Assembly (NCBI GenBank): GCA_024399955.1
Contig: JAKSNH010000002.1
Coordinates: forward strand, 186,001-250,000
Reading direction: 5' to 3'
Source: Paludibacteraceae bacterium
Lineage (GTDB): Bacteria > Bacteroidota > Bacteroidia > Bacteroidales > Paludibacteraceae
DNA: 64,000 bases
The notes beneath the pieces were generated by a model. It had not been told where the DNA came from. It worked only from the letters and a program-made list of their open reading frames with translations, and searched no databases. Position 1 is the stretch's first letter. Each line of letters opens with the position of its first letter. Of this stretch, positions 52,939-61,035 are shown piece by piece. The position numbers and the translations under genes are program-made.

Positions 52939-53385
52939 TTACTTGGTTTGCATATTAGTAAATTCAATGATTGTTTTATCTCCTCTTGGCTCCAACATCT
53001 CGACTTGTTTAGCAACCCCTTTAGTTGTGTAATGAATAGTCATTTTACTAAACAGCCGTTGCAGTTGTTTCTTGGTTGGAGTCAGCACCAATGTTTTGTC
53101 TTGTCGCTCAATATTAAATACGCTCTTGAGCATCATAGTGTCTCCACTGGCGGTTTGTCTAATCAGTTGCAGCATTTGTGGTGGTAATGTCATGGCTTGA
53201 TTGCCGTCATAACGCCACTCTATACTGTCCGGAGCGATGAACTTAAAATGTCCGGTTTGCACCATCGGTTCCACCAATGCAGCCGTATAACGGGTCTGTA
53301 CGAAAGGGGATTCGGCTATCTTAAACGATGCTTGTGCCCAACTAATTAGCGGACAGCAGATTAATATCAATAAGCTTTTTTTCAT
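52939..53385 (-). CDS. LolA-like periplasmic carrier protein
   Basis: 148 residues from MKKSLLILICCPLISWAQA (signal peptide). The start is chosen for the signal peptide and a 4-base overlap with the upstream gene. The half-barrel pattern (ARYTAALVEPMVQTGHFKF-like, SIEWRY, MLKSVFNIERQDKTLVLTP) is that of LolA-family lipoprotein carriers. LolA-like genes recur in aryl polyene clusters and are thought to carry the lipidic product across the periplasm to the outer membrane. Confidence 0.78.
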   Translation of the reverse strand: MKKSLLILICCPLISWAQASFKIAESPFVQTRYTAALVEPMVQTGHFKFIAPDSIEWRYDGNQAMTLPPQMLQLIRQTASGDTMMLKSVFNIERQDKTLVLTPTKKQLQRLFSKMTIHYTTKGVAKQVEMLEPRGDKTIIEFTNMQTK

Positions 53386-53738
53386 CCTGCTACTAAATAA
53401 CATCCTATTAAAATACATCCTATTCCTACCCATTGCTGCCAAACCACTGTCTCATGAAAAACAGCCATGCCGGCTACTGCTCCAAATACAAAAGCCAAAG
53501 CCGTCAGAGGGTAGGCTAATGAGAAGGCAAAGTGACGCAGTATATACATCCATAGTAGTCCGGCACCGGTCATTAGTATGCCGCAGGCCATTAACCACCA
53601 GTTCTGCAATATACAATGCACAAAGAACCCCCACCATCCTAAACTGCGGTCCATTTGCGCTACTGCTAATTTGAGTAGCACTTGTCCAGAGCAGAGCAAT
53701 GCTGACTGAAGAATAGATAATAAAATGAGTCTTAACAT
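53382..53738 (-). CDS. Small four-TM membrane protein, EamA/SMR-like
   Basis: 118 residues, four hydrophobic segments (about 3-22, 33-55, 62-88, 93-116). GQVLLKLAV near the start, PLTALAFVFGAVAG and a final WVGIGCILIGCYLV match half of an EamA/DMT transporter or an SMR-type protein. It may help move a lipid carrier or the product across the inner membrane. It overlaps both neighbours by 4-7 bases. Confidence 0.78.
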   Translation of the reverse strand: MLRLILLSILQSALLCSGQVLLKLAVAQMDRSLGWWGFFVHCILQNWWLMACGILMTGAGLLWMYILRHFAFSLAYPLTALAFVFGAVAGMAVFHETVVWQQWVGIGCILIGCYLVAG

Positions 53739-55441
53739 ATCGTAATCATTTGTGCTTGTGCTATGTTAGTTGCCGCACAATTGGCTTTTTCCAATAGTTG
53801 TTGCCATCCGTCTGCTATCTCGTCCATGGCTACGACCAGCACTCGCTTGGTCATTCCACCTTGTATGGTACGTACTGCTTCCTGATGCGCTTGTTCCCAC
53901 AGGTCATCCAATCCCATTAGTGTCAGGTTATACCCTTTGCACCCAATCAGTCGGGCTAAGGTGGTTGCCAAGGCGTTATTGGCTGCCATCATGAATAAGG
54001 ACGGCGACATCTCCTCTTCGTTGGTAGCCTCCATACGGTCTAATAACAGATAGGAAGGCACCATAGCTCCCCATTGTGTAGCCAGCACAATAGCATCGGG
54101 TTCACCCATACCGGCTTGTTCAATGGCTTGGCGTGCTGCAGCTACCATCTGCCGCATCATCATCGTCATACGACGTGCCTGCATCGGAGGCAAGTACGCC
54201 GAATAATCCAATCCTCCATCCGACATCACCACTGGCCCCTCTATAATATGCTTACAGTTTTCCCGAAAAAGCTCGTGAGAGGTTTTTCGGAGAGGAGAAG
54301 CACAATTCGCCTGTTGATTAAGCGGAGCGGCAATCAACCTTTGCGAAGTTGTTGCTTCGACGATGATTGTGCTGTCGTTTCCTCCGAACCCGAAGGCGTT
54401 GCAGAGTGCTGAGTGATAGCCTTTCTCCTGCATGCGGTCTAAGCAGAAAATAACCTCTATGCTGCCGCTGGCGGATGTGGTGTGTCCTGTCAGGGGTTTA
54501 GTGGATTCAATAATCGGCAGTTGGTCTCCCCATAGCCGTTGAATGGCGCATAACTCACTGGCATCGTTATTGGGGGTAGCCGTGCCATGGGCATTGATGT
54601 ACGGTATATCTGCCGGAGTCAGTCCTGCCATCGCTAAGGAAGTGCGCATCGTCTGATACGCTCCTTCTCCATCTGGTGAGGAAGCAGTAGGATGATAGGC
54701 ATCGCAACCATTGCAGTAACCAGTGATGTATCCGTATATATGTGCACCACGAGCCTTGGCGTACTCAGCGTTTTCGATAATCAGATAGGCTGCTCCTTCA
54801 CCTAAGTTGATGCCATCGCGGTCGTCTTGGAAGGGACGGCAACGTTGTGCGGACAGAATACCCAAACTGGCAAAACCATTCCAATGTATCTTAGTCAAAC
54901 TATCTACACCTCCCACGGCCACGCATTTCACTTCACCATTGCGGATTCGATTCGCTCCGCAGATGATCGCATTGAGTGCCGACGAGCAGGCGGTGGAGAC
55001 GGTCTGCATGTCGGTCATGCCGCAGTAATCTGCCATTTGCCGAGTATGCAATGCGGCGCGGTGATGGGCTATCTCACCGATTGTGGTCCAGTCCTCTCGC
55101 ATCCATGCGCCGTAGTAGCCTTCCGTCTTATCCATATTACCAACGGTGGTGCCGTTGATGAGTGTTGTGCATGATGCACCGGCATCGTGCAAGGCTTCCT
55201 GCAAGGCCATGATACCTAATATGGTGTTGCGACTATAGGTGGCAGGTATATTCAGATGTGCCTCACTAATCAACTGCTCGTTAGTCAAACCAATCTCGCC
55301 TGCCGGCCAGTTACGATGACGGGTAGGCAGAATAGTCAGGGAACCTACATGGCTCTCTGACTGACGTAAGGTGGCGCGGTTGGCGGATTGACCTATACCT
55401 AATGCCGATACAATACCTATGCCCGTGATGGCAATCGTCAT
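53732..55441 (-). CDS. Ketosynthase fused to a chain-length-factor-like domain
   Basis: 569 residues. Residues 1-365 are a ketosynthase with Cys152 in VSTACSSALNAI, His in INAHGTATPNND and His in KPLTGHTTSASG. It ends its own core with CNAFGFGGNDSTIIVE. A linker of about 35 residues is followed by a domain (about 400-560) that fits the ketoacyl-synthase-like PF13723 type of aryl polyene chain length factors: LPPMQARRMTMMMRQMV, ATQWGAM, MSPSLFMMAANNALAT. This part has no catalytic Cys. In E. coli the matching partners ApeO and ApeC are separate proteins; here they are joined. Confidence 0.88.
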   Translation of the reverse strand: MTIAITGIGIVSALGIGQSANRATLRQSESHVGSLTILPTRHRNWPAGEIGLTNEQLISEAHLNIPATYSRNTILGIMALQEALHDAGASCTTLINGTTVGNMDKTEGYYGAWMREDWTTIGEIAHHRAALHTRQMADYCGMTDMQTVSTACSSALNAIICGANRIRNGEVKCVAVGGVDSLTKIHWNGFASLGILSAQRCRPFQDDRDGINLGEGAAYLIIENAEYAKARGAHIYGYITGYCNGCDAYHPTASSPDGEGAYQTMRTSLAMAGLTPADIPYINAHGTATPNNDASELCAIQRLWGDQLPIIESTKPLTGHTTSASGSIEVIFCLDRMQEKGYHSALCNAFGFGGNDSTIIVEATTSQRLIAAPLNQQANCASPLRKTSHELFRENCKHIIEGPVVMSDGGLDYSAYLPPMQARRMTMMMRQMVAAARQAIEQAGMGEPDAIVLATQWGAMVPSYLLLDRMEATNEEEMSPSLFMMAANNALATTLARLIGCKGYNLTLMGLDDLWEQAHQEAVRTIQGGMTKRVLVVAMDEIADGWQQLLEKANCAATNIAQAQMITIC

Positions 55442-55698
55442 TACTTAGTGCGGTGTTCGTTCACGTACTCAGCTAACGTGCGTACATTAGCCAATACTTG
55501 TTTGGCAATCGTCTTGTCGGTTAACTTAATGCCGTAGTACTTATCCAGCATCATGATTAACTCCAACGAATCAATACTGTCTAATCCTAATCCTTCTCCA
55601 AACAATGGTGCATCACTATCAATCTGCTCCACTGTCATTTCTTCTAAATTCAGCGCTTCTATAATCCGCGCTTTCAACTCTTGTTCTAATTGTTCCAT
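55441..55698 (-). CDS. Acyl carrier protein
   Basis: 85 residues from MEQLEQELKARIIEALN; an upstream ATG five codons earlier would overlap the preceding gene. The phosphopantetheine serine is Ser41 in LGLDSIDSLE. It carries intermediates of the pigment pathway. Its start lies after, and its stop overlaps by one base, the flanking synthase genes. A second ACP lies at 58194-58436, matching the two-ACP design of aryl polyene systems. Confidence 0.9.
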   Translation of the reverse strand: MEQLEQELKARIIEALNLEEMTVEQIDSDAPLFGEGLGLDSIDSLELIMMLDKYYGIKLTDKTIAKQVLANVRTLAEYVNEHRTK

Positions 55699-55702
55699 AT
55701 TA

Positions 55703-56188
55703 TCAATTATCATTTACCAATCGAAGCTTGGCTCCGCTTCCTTCTTCCACCCATCCTACGATAGCATTCTTAAACCTTCCTGTTGCCATAGTTGCCTTTA
55801 CAATCGGTTCCAACTCATCTTCGTTATTCAGTTCATAGAAGGCTGTTTCGCCATATAGTTTATGTTCAATGGCTATCTCGCCGGTTACTATATTTGGTAC
55901 GGTATAAACGAATAGGGCAGGGGATGGGAAGTAGTTATTGTGGTCTTTCATTGTTGCCTCGAAGGCTCGGTTATTGTGCAGGCAAGCGTTTTTGCTGGCC
56001 ATGATGATGCAGGTGCGTTCGCTGTCCAGCACCTCTGTGCCCACTTGCTGCAGCAGTTTCTCGGTGGCTAACCATCCTAATCGGGACAGTCCATCCATCT
56101 TGTAGAACTTAGGGTAATCAATCCCTAACTCCTTGTACTCCTGCATCAGGTCCTTATCCTCTAATATCACTTCACCGATTATCTTCAT
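55703..56188 (-). CDS. Truncated ketosynthase-like protein (no catalytic residues)
   Basis: 161 residues. The sequence matches the N-terminal part of a thiolase-fold synthase (DGLSRLGWLATEKLL, CIIMASKNACLHNNRAFEA, SPALFVYTVPNIVTGEIAIE) but stops before a C-terminal half and lacks the usual Cys-His-His. It is too regular and too well embedded in the operon to be obvious debris. It may be a chain-length-factor-like partner of one ketosynthase. It lies 6 bases after the 56195-57301 ketosynthase gene. Confidence 0.78.
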   Translation of the reverse strand: MKIIGEVILEDKDLMQEYKELGIDYPKFYKMDGLSRLGWLATEKLLQQVGTEVLDSERTCIIMASKNACLHNNRAFEATMKDHNNYFPSPALFVYTVPNIVTGEIAIEHKLYGETAFYELNNEDELEPIVKATMATGRFKNAIVGWVEEGSGAKLRLVNDN

Positions 56189-56194
56189 TGTTGG

Positions 56195-57301
56195 CTACTT
56201 GGCTAATTGGCTATTTGTTGTTGCTTCGACAACGATTGCACTATTCACTCCTCCGAACCCACTAAGCATCTTTACAAAACTCTTCTTATCCGTTGCTCTT
56301 TCTTGTTGGCTCACTGCTACTGCGTATGTGGTGCCTTGTTGTTCGTATCCTCGGCAGGCTGGAATCCATCCTTGTTCGATGGTATGCATCGTGATGATGG
56401 TTTCTAATAGGCCTGCGGCACCCATAGTGTGTCCGAAGTATCCTTTCAATGCCGAGATAGGTGTGTCATCCAATTCGGCGCGATGCAAGGCGATGCTTTC
56501 CATTTCGTCGTTATAGTCAGTAGCGGTGCCGTGCACCGATACGCAGGCCAGCGTGTCTTTATCCACTAATGCCAGGCAGTCCTGCAGACATCTAAGTGCC
56601 CCCTCTCCTGTGCGACTGGGTCCGGATATATGATTGGCATCATTATGCACACTTCCTCCCATTATGCACCATCGGTTTTCGTTACACGTTAAACGTTCAT
56701 CGCTCAACGTTAATATCATAGTCGCTGCCGCTTCTCCTATATTCAGTCCCTGTCGGTTTTTATCAAAGGGCTTGCATTCGTCGTCACTGACGGCATGTAC
56801 GCATTGGAATCCGCTCACTACGAGTTCGATTTGTATATCGCATCCGATGACCACGGCGTAATCGTAGATGCCGGCTTCTATCATGCGGCTGGCGATTAGC
56901 ATGGCACTCACGCCGGAGGTGCAGGCCATATTAACTACGATGGGAGTGGTTGGATTGCCGAATGCCTGAGCTATATGTCGGGCGGTGGTGGCAGTGGGAG
57001 TCCATATATCGCCTTTAGTGGTGGATAATATAAAGACGCATCGACTGCTAGTGGCATCAATACCGCTGCGTTCAATAGCAGGGCGGGCGCAGGCAATGCA
57101 GAGGTTCTCAAACGTGGTATGTCCTTCTTGTTGGTAGGGAGTCAGGTCCAGTAGCGAAGCCATGATGGGTTGCATCAGCGATTGACCATGTACGTCAGTA
57201 TGGCGTGTCATGCCGCTGCGACCGTCACGGATGGCTTGTAAGGTGCCTTCAACGTTGTCGGCTAAGGGGGTGATGATATGGTCGGATAGGATAGTAACCA
57301 T
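56195..57301 (-). CDS. Beta-ketoacyl-ACP synthase (third ketosynthase)
   Basis: 368 residues, shorter than usual at the N-terminus. Catalytic residues are intact: Cys127 in VVNMACTSGVSAML, His in VSVHGTATDYND and His in GYFGHTMGAAG. It ends KMLSGFGGVNSAIVVEATT. It is directly followed by the 161-residue synthase-like gene, which suggests a two-subunit ketosynthase/length-factor pair. The last residues NSQLAK lie in a small TTGGCTA-type DNA repeat. Confidence 0.9.
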   Translation of the reverse strand: MVTILSDHIITPLADNVEGTLQAIRDGRSGMTRHTDVHGQSLMQPIMASLLDLTPYQQEGHTTFENLCIACARPAIERSGIDATSSRCVFILSTTKGDIWTPTATTARHIAQAFGNPTTPIVVNMACTSGVSAMLIASRMIEAGIYDYAVVIGCDIQIELVVSGFQCVHAVSDDECKPFDKNRQGLNIGEAAATMILTLSDERLTCNENRWCIMGGSVHNDANHISGPSRTGEGALRCLQDCLALVDKDTLACVSVHGTATDYNDEMESIALHRAELDDTPISALKGYFGHTMGAAGLLETIITMHTIEQGWIPACRGYEQQGTTYAVAVSQQERATDKKSFVKMLSGFGGVNSAIVVEATTNSQLAK

Positions 57302-58182
57302 TATTGTTGCCAGAACGAATAGAAATTAAACCACTGATGCGGATAGCGGTCCAGCATCTCTTCCATTACCTCTACGTAACGTCCTAATAACTCTTCGGCT
57401 TGTTGTTTATGGTTGGTGGCAGTGTAGGTGCCGTCGGATAACTGTCTCACATAGATCGTGTAGCGGTTATGTCCTTCGCGCATCACGTACATGCTCAGTA
57501 CCGGCACTTGTTCGGCTACGGCCATGCGGTAGGTGCCTTCGGGGAACGGAGCTTCTTCGCCTAATAGGGGCATCATCATGGCGCGTGAACCTAATAGCAG
57601 GCGGTCACCTAAGATGGACAGGATATATCCGTCGCTCAGGGCTTTATGCATATCTAATACATGTCCGCCGTCCCGTTGTACAGGGATGATATGCAGTCCA
57701 TGTTGGTTGAATAGTTTCTCCCGTTGCTCCACTACGAGTTCGGTGTCACCTAAATAGACTAAGGCATACACGTCCTTAGGCATTTGCACTAAGTAGCCGG
57801 TCAGTTCGATATTGCCGATATGTGAACCGATGATGATGAGTGGTTGTGGGTGCACCAGGTAACTGTTCCATAACTCTTCGCCATCTATGCGGATGTTCAT
57901 AGATCGTCCGGCCCAGCAGGCAAAACGGTCAAGGACGGCTTTGCCGAAGTTGATGTAACTAAGCCAGAAGTGATAAGCAGCATGCACCCCTGTCTCATGC
58001 CTGCGTTGGGTCCAGTAATACCATACGGCTTGTCGTTCGTTGCGACGAGTGATGATATAGCCGATAACCCATAGCCACATGATGGGGTACATCCATACCG
58101 GATCAACGTGCTTGAATACACGCAGCAGGAATAACTGTTGCCATTTACTGCCTCCGGTCTTACCGCTCCAGGTCTTGTTCAT
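57301..58182 (-). CDS. LpxL/HtrB-like acyltransferase
   Basis: 293 residues. One membrane-anchoring region near the N-terminus (about 30-45) precedes the acyltransferase core with IIIGSHIGNIELTGYL (HxxxxE motif), HIIPVQRDGG, and GDRLLLGSRAMMMPLLGEEAPFPEG. The LpxL family moves acyl groups from ACP to lipid A; members in aryl polyene operons probably esterify the polyene to a lipid. One-base overlap with the following ketosynthase gene. Confidence 0.88.
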   Translation of the reverse strand: MNKTWSGKTGGSKWQQLFLLRVFKHVDPVWMYPIMWLWVIGYIITRRNERQAVWYYWTQRRHETGVHAAYHFWLSYINFGKAVLDRFACWAGRSMNIRIDGEELWNSYLVHPQPLIIIGSHIGNIELTGYLVQMPKDVYALVYLGDTELVVEQREKLFNQHGLHIIPVQRDGGHVLDMHKALSDGYILSILGDRLLLGSRAMMMPLLGEEAPFPEGTYRMAVAEQVPVLSMYVMREGHNRYTIYVRQLSDGTYTATNHKQQAEELLGRYVEVMEEMLDRYPHQWFNFYSFWQQ

Positions 58183-58193
58183 CGGGTAGGATT

Positions 58194-58436
58194 TTACTTA
58201 ACGCGCTCTGCGATTAGGTCGTAGAAGTCACCAAGGGTATGCACGTTAATTAGGTCCATTTTGTCCAGTTTAACACCGAATACTTCGTTCACGCGAACGA
58301 TGATATCCACGATGTCGAGGCTGTCAATCTTCAGGTCCTCTACGATGTTTTTCTCCGGCACGAGCAGTGCCTCATCAATTTCAAAGTCCTCAACCAAGAA
58401 TTGGTTAATGGTCTTAATTACTTCTTCTCTTTTCAT
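58194..58436 (-). CDS. Acyl carrier protein (second)
   Basis: 80 residues from MKREEVIKTINQFL; an ATG three codons earlier is also possible. Ser39 in LKIDSLDIVD is the phosphopantetheine site. It has the short acidic four-helix ACP form. First ACP of the operon, followed after 11 bases by the LpxL-like gene; about 100 bases with a folded element separate it from the methyltransferase. Confidence 0.9.
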   Translation of the reverse strand: MKREEVIKTINQFLVEDFEIDEALLVPEKNIVEDLKIDSLDIVDIIVRVNEVFGVKLDKMDLINVHTLGDFYDLIAERVK

Positions 58437-58479
58437 ATTATTCATTATTCATTCTTCATTCTTCATTCTTCACTCTCCC

Positions 58480-58548
58480 TGAATGCGCAAGCCCGCTGGG
58501 CTTTTTTTTACTGATATGTACTATCAGTGGTTACATCCGGCGCATTCA
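58480..58548 (-). other. Three-way-junction inverted-repeat element between methyltransferase and ACP genes
   Basis: Outer arms TGAATGCGC (58480-58488) and GCGCATTCA (58540-58548) enclose two hairpins, AAGCCC-GCT-GGGCTT (58489-58503) and ACTGATA-TGTAC-TATCAGT (58510-58528). The outer arm includes the stop codon of the methyltransferase gene. On the + strand the first hairpin is followed by a T-run. It may set RNA stability or partial termination inside the operon. Confidence 0.6.
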
Positions 58549-59601
58549 TTCCATTCCTATCTCCCACATCCAATGTCCTCCGATGCCTAACTCTTTATGC
58601 ACGTCGTCTACTTTCAGTCCTGCGGCATGGATGATATCTTCGAGTTCGTCTTTGCTGAGCATCTTATTATTTCCGCTGGCGGTAGCGATAAAGTACAGAC
58701 TGTTCATGGTTTGGCAGAAAGCGGCGGCAGGGTGTTTTTGTTGGTCCCAAACCACTTCCATAAGGTATATCTTACCGTTAGGCAGCAGGGCTTGTTTGAC
58801 GTGCTGTAAGATACGTATGCTGGTGGCAGCAGGGAAACACATCACTAATTGTGACATCCATATAGCATCGTATTGTTGTGGCCAGGTAGCGTTTTCGTCC
58901 AGCAGGTCCACTCCCCATCCGTGTATGCGTTCGGCGCCCGGTTGACCGTTGATGGCTTGGTGCATCATGGTTATTTGTTCGGGCAGGTCGCAGACGGTCA
59001 CTTGTGCCTGTGGGTTATGTTGCACGTATTTGAGTGCCCATTCGCCGGTATTGCCTCCCACGTCTAATACGTGTTGGTGTTCATTGCGGCTCATAATGTC
59101 GATGGCGGCGTTGAAGGAGTTATCCGAGTGGTAGTGATCGTAGTTGAGCCAGGCTTGTTGGGTAGGGGCAGGTAGGTGGCTGAGGGCTTCGTATATGTTT
59201 TTCCATCCTTGTCGGTTCAGTCCCACGGGTTGGTTGGTGGCTAAGGCTTGTTGCAGGTGGTGGAAGTTATGGTAGTTGACGTGTTGCATGAAGTCGATAT
59301 CCACCTCAATCATGTTGTTATTGAGCATGACCCAACCTATTTTGGTAAGGATGTATTTGTTTTGTTCGTTCTTCTCCAGGATGCGAGTTGTGAGTGCAGC
59401 TTCGAGCAGGGCGTTGGTGCTGGTCATGGACCAGTTCAGGTCCTGTGCTATTTGTTCGGCACTCAATCCGTCGGGCTGGCTATCTATGTTAGCCAGTATT
59501 TTTTCTTTGACCAGTATGCGTGCCACTTCAAACACGGCGGGTCCCCATGCGTATAGGAACGCCAATCTCTGCGCCTCCACGGCTGTTATGGAATTATTCA
59601 T
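58546..59601 (-). CDS. SAM-dependent O-methyltransferase (family 2 type)
   Basis: 351 residues: an N-terminal winged-helix dimerisation part (about 1-100, LSAEQIAQDLNWSMTSTNALL), then a Rossmann domain with VLDVGGNTGEWALKY for SAM, VTVCDLPEQ, IWMSQLVMCF, and LPNGKIYLMEVVWD. It resembles plant/bacterial O-methyltransferases of small aromatic compounds, so methylation of the aryl head group is likely. First gene after the operon promoter. Whether the downstream genes depend on read-through of the 58480-58548 element is open. Confidence 0.88.
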   Translation of the reverse strand: MNNSITAVEAQRLAFLYAWGPAVFEVARILVKEKILANIDSQPDGLSAEQIAQDLNWSMTSTNALLEAALTTRILEKNEQNKYILTKIGWVMLNNNMIEVDIDFMQHVNYHNFHHLQQALATNQPVGLNRQGWKNIYEALSHLPAPTQQAWLNYDHYHSDNSFNAAIDIMSRNEHQHVLDVGGNTGEWALKYVQHNPQAQVTVCDLPEQITMMHQAINGQPGAERIHGWGVDLLDENATWPQQYDAIWMSQLVMCFPAATSIRILQHVKQALLPNGKIYLMEVVWDQQKHPAAAFCQTMNSLYFIATASGNNKMLSKDELEDIIHAAGLKVDDVHKELGIGGHWMWEIGME

Positions 59602-59662
59602 TGTTCAGTATTCAGTTGTCCTCGTACACGTGCGCGCTAGTGAGCGCACAGCAAATCGGCCG

Positions 59663-59694
59663 CAAAGGTACAAAAAAAAGTTGAGATGTCCAAA
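59663..59694 (-). promoter_or_regulatory. Promoter of the aryl polyene operon
   Basis: On the - strand TTTG (59691-59694), 20 bases, TACCTTTG (59663-59670). The 60-base leader contains a small GTGCGC/GCGCAC hairpin. Confidence 0.82.
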
Positions 59695-59746
59695 TTTTTC
59701 TCAACTTTTTCGTATCAAACAGCTATTTTTCGCTTTCCGCGTTCCG

Positions 59747-60259
59747 TCAAATCCATTCAATTTCATTGCCTATGGTTGCGAGGTATTTTTCAAACATTTC
59801 TTGTGATATGACGATTGTTCCGGTGCAGTCATTAGGGTGAAAACTGAGTGAAGTAGCTTCTTTTATTTTCTTATCCAAAAATAAAATAACCTGGTGTTGT
59901 GTGTCGTTGATTAGTCCGAATGGAGACACGGAGCCGGGTTCGAGTCCGAGATATTTATTCATTCTTTCAGGCGAAGCGAAACTGAGTTTCCCCGGAGCTG
60001 TTTTTCCTGCGGCTTGCAGTTGTGCTTTCAGTCGCTGTTCCAGTTCGTGTATATCAAGTTGTTGGTTACAGTCGAAGCAAACGAGGTAGTGTTGGTTACC
60101 TTTGTGGTTTCTGAGGAATATGTTTTTGCAGTGCATGCTGCCGTCGTTTCTCCACCAGCGTTGTGCTTCTTCTATTGTTTTTCCTTCGGGGTGATCATAT
60201 TCGTCGTATGTTATCCCGTTTAGTTGCAGGTAGTTATATACAATCTCTTTCCGTGTCAT
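59747..60259 (-). CDS. YbaK-type aminoacyl-tRNA deacylase, PrdX-like
   Basis: 170 residues from MTRKEIVYNYLQLNGI; the longer frame would include a promoter-like region. The editing-domain fold shows YDEYDHPEGKTIEEA near the start, HCKNIFLRNHKG with the conserved Lys, FASPERMNKYLGLEPGSVSPFGL and FHPNDCTGTIVIS. Proteins of this size hydrolyse mischarged Ala-tRNA-Pro or similar. A TACCTTTG box lies just upstream (- strand) but without a clear TTTG partner. Confidence 0.88.
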   Translation of the reverse strand: MTRKEIVYNYLQLNGITYDEYDHPEGKTIEEAQRWWRNDGSMHCKNIFLRNHKGNQHYLVCFDCNQQLDIHELEQRLKAQLQAAGKTAPGKLSFASPERMNKYLGLEPGSVSPFGLINDTQHQVILFLDKKIKEATSLSFHPNDCTGTIVISQEMFEKYLATIGNEIEWI

Positions 60260-60379
60260 GATATTCTTTTGTGGCTGCAAAGGTACACATTTTTGCTTAT
60301 TCCGACTGCTCGTACCCCCCAAGAGGAGGAACACCGATGAACCGATTGTTACAATATTGAAATCATCATTATTGGTTAC

Positions 60380-60638
60380 CTAATAGTGCCCCTTAAACGA
60401 GATTATCGTAACTATTTTAGTGTCTTCGTCTATTCTATACAAAAGGCGATGTTCATGATTAATTCTTCGGCTCATATAACCAGATAAATTTTGTTTCAGT
60501 TTTTCTGGCTTGCCCGTCCCTGTGAGCGGGTGCTCTTCAAGTTCATCTAAAAGGGCATTAATCTTCCGTTTGATAGTTTCATCACCAGTATTGTATATCT
60601 TCAAGTGCCTTGTCTTTGTATTCAAGAGTATAACTCAT
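60380..60638 (-). pseudogene. yoeB: YoeB-type toxin gene broken by a small deletion
   Basis: Reading from ATG at 60638 gives MSYTLEYKDKALEDIQYW, the normal YoeB N-terminus, then TGA. In another frame the rest of the toxin is intact: TGDETIKRKINALLDELEEH, GTGKPEKL, SRRINHEHRLLYRI and the final SFKGHY. A loss of about 11 bases between two short ACTGG repeats explains the break (near 60585). YoeB is a ribosome-dependent mRNA nuclease. The ATG overlaps the antitoxin stop by 4 bases, as in working pairs. The downstream frame alone lacks the N-terminal strand, so the toxin is probably inactive. Confidence 0.85.
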
Positions 60639-60838
60639 TTCCATAGTTGATCACGAGATATGCGATGTGACTTGCCCTTTTCTGCGGATTCAACCATTTT
60701 GACATAACGCATATCATACGGACTTTCTTCTACTTTGAAAAGTTTAGAAAGGCGTAGTGTTTGTACTAATGTTTGAGCATATAAACTCGATGGATCAAAA
60801 GTGATTGTTAATGTTTGACGTGCAGTAGCTGTTGCCAT
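60635..60838 (-). CDS. Putative antitoxin of the YoeB pair
   Basis: 67 residues from MATATARQTLTITFDPSSLY; the longer frame runs into the promoter. The body has a beta-strand start, a helical middle (TLVQTLRLSKLFKVEESPYD) and an end typical of small Bacteroidales antitoxins (SHRISRDQLWK). It is not a classic YefM by sequence; the antitoxin role rests on its position directly upstream of the toxin remnant. It has its own good promoter. Confidence 0.72.
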   Translation of the reverse strand: MATATARQTLTITFDPSSLYAQTLVQTLRLSKLFKVEESPYDMRYVKMVESAEKGKSHRISRDQLWK

Positions 60839-60866
60839 AATTTCTTTATTTTTGCATCTTGCGCTG

Positions 60867-60898
60867 CAAAGGTACACTTTTTTTCCCATATATGCAAA
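60867..60898 (-). promoter_or_regulatory. Promoter of the toxin-antitoxin pair
   Basis: On the - strand TTTG (60895-60898), 20 bases, TACCTTTG (60867-60874). The -33 box is again followed by CATATATG. Confidence 0.8.
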
Positions 60899-61035
60899 TT
60901 TTTTTGCATTTTTTTATAAAGGTGACCTTAATTATTTTTTATTGCGCGTATACGCACGCAATCCCTCCTCTCAGACGTATCTTGGTCTCGCTTTTTTGGG
61001 GCCTATAGTAAAACCAATCAATTTCTCCGTCAACG

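Noticed and set aside
60583..60638. TGA in the YoeB frame read as a recoded codon
   Set aside because: The downstream toxin sequence is in a different frame, so read-through would not restore it; a deletion explains both facts.
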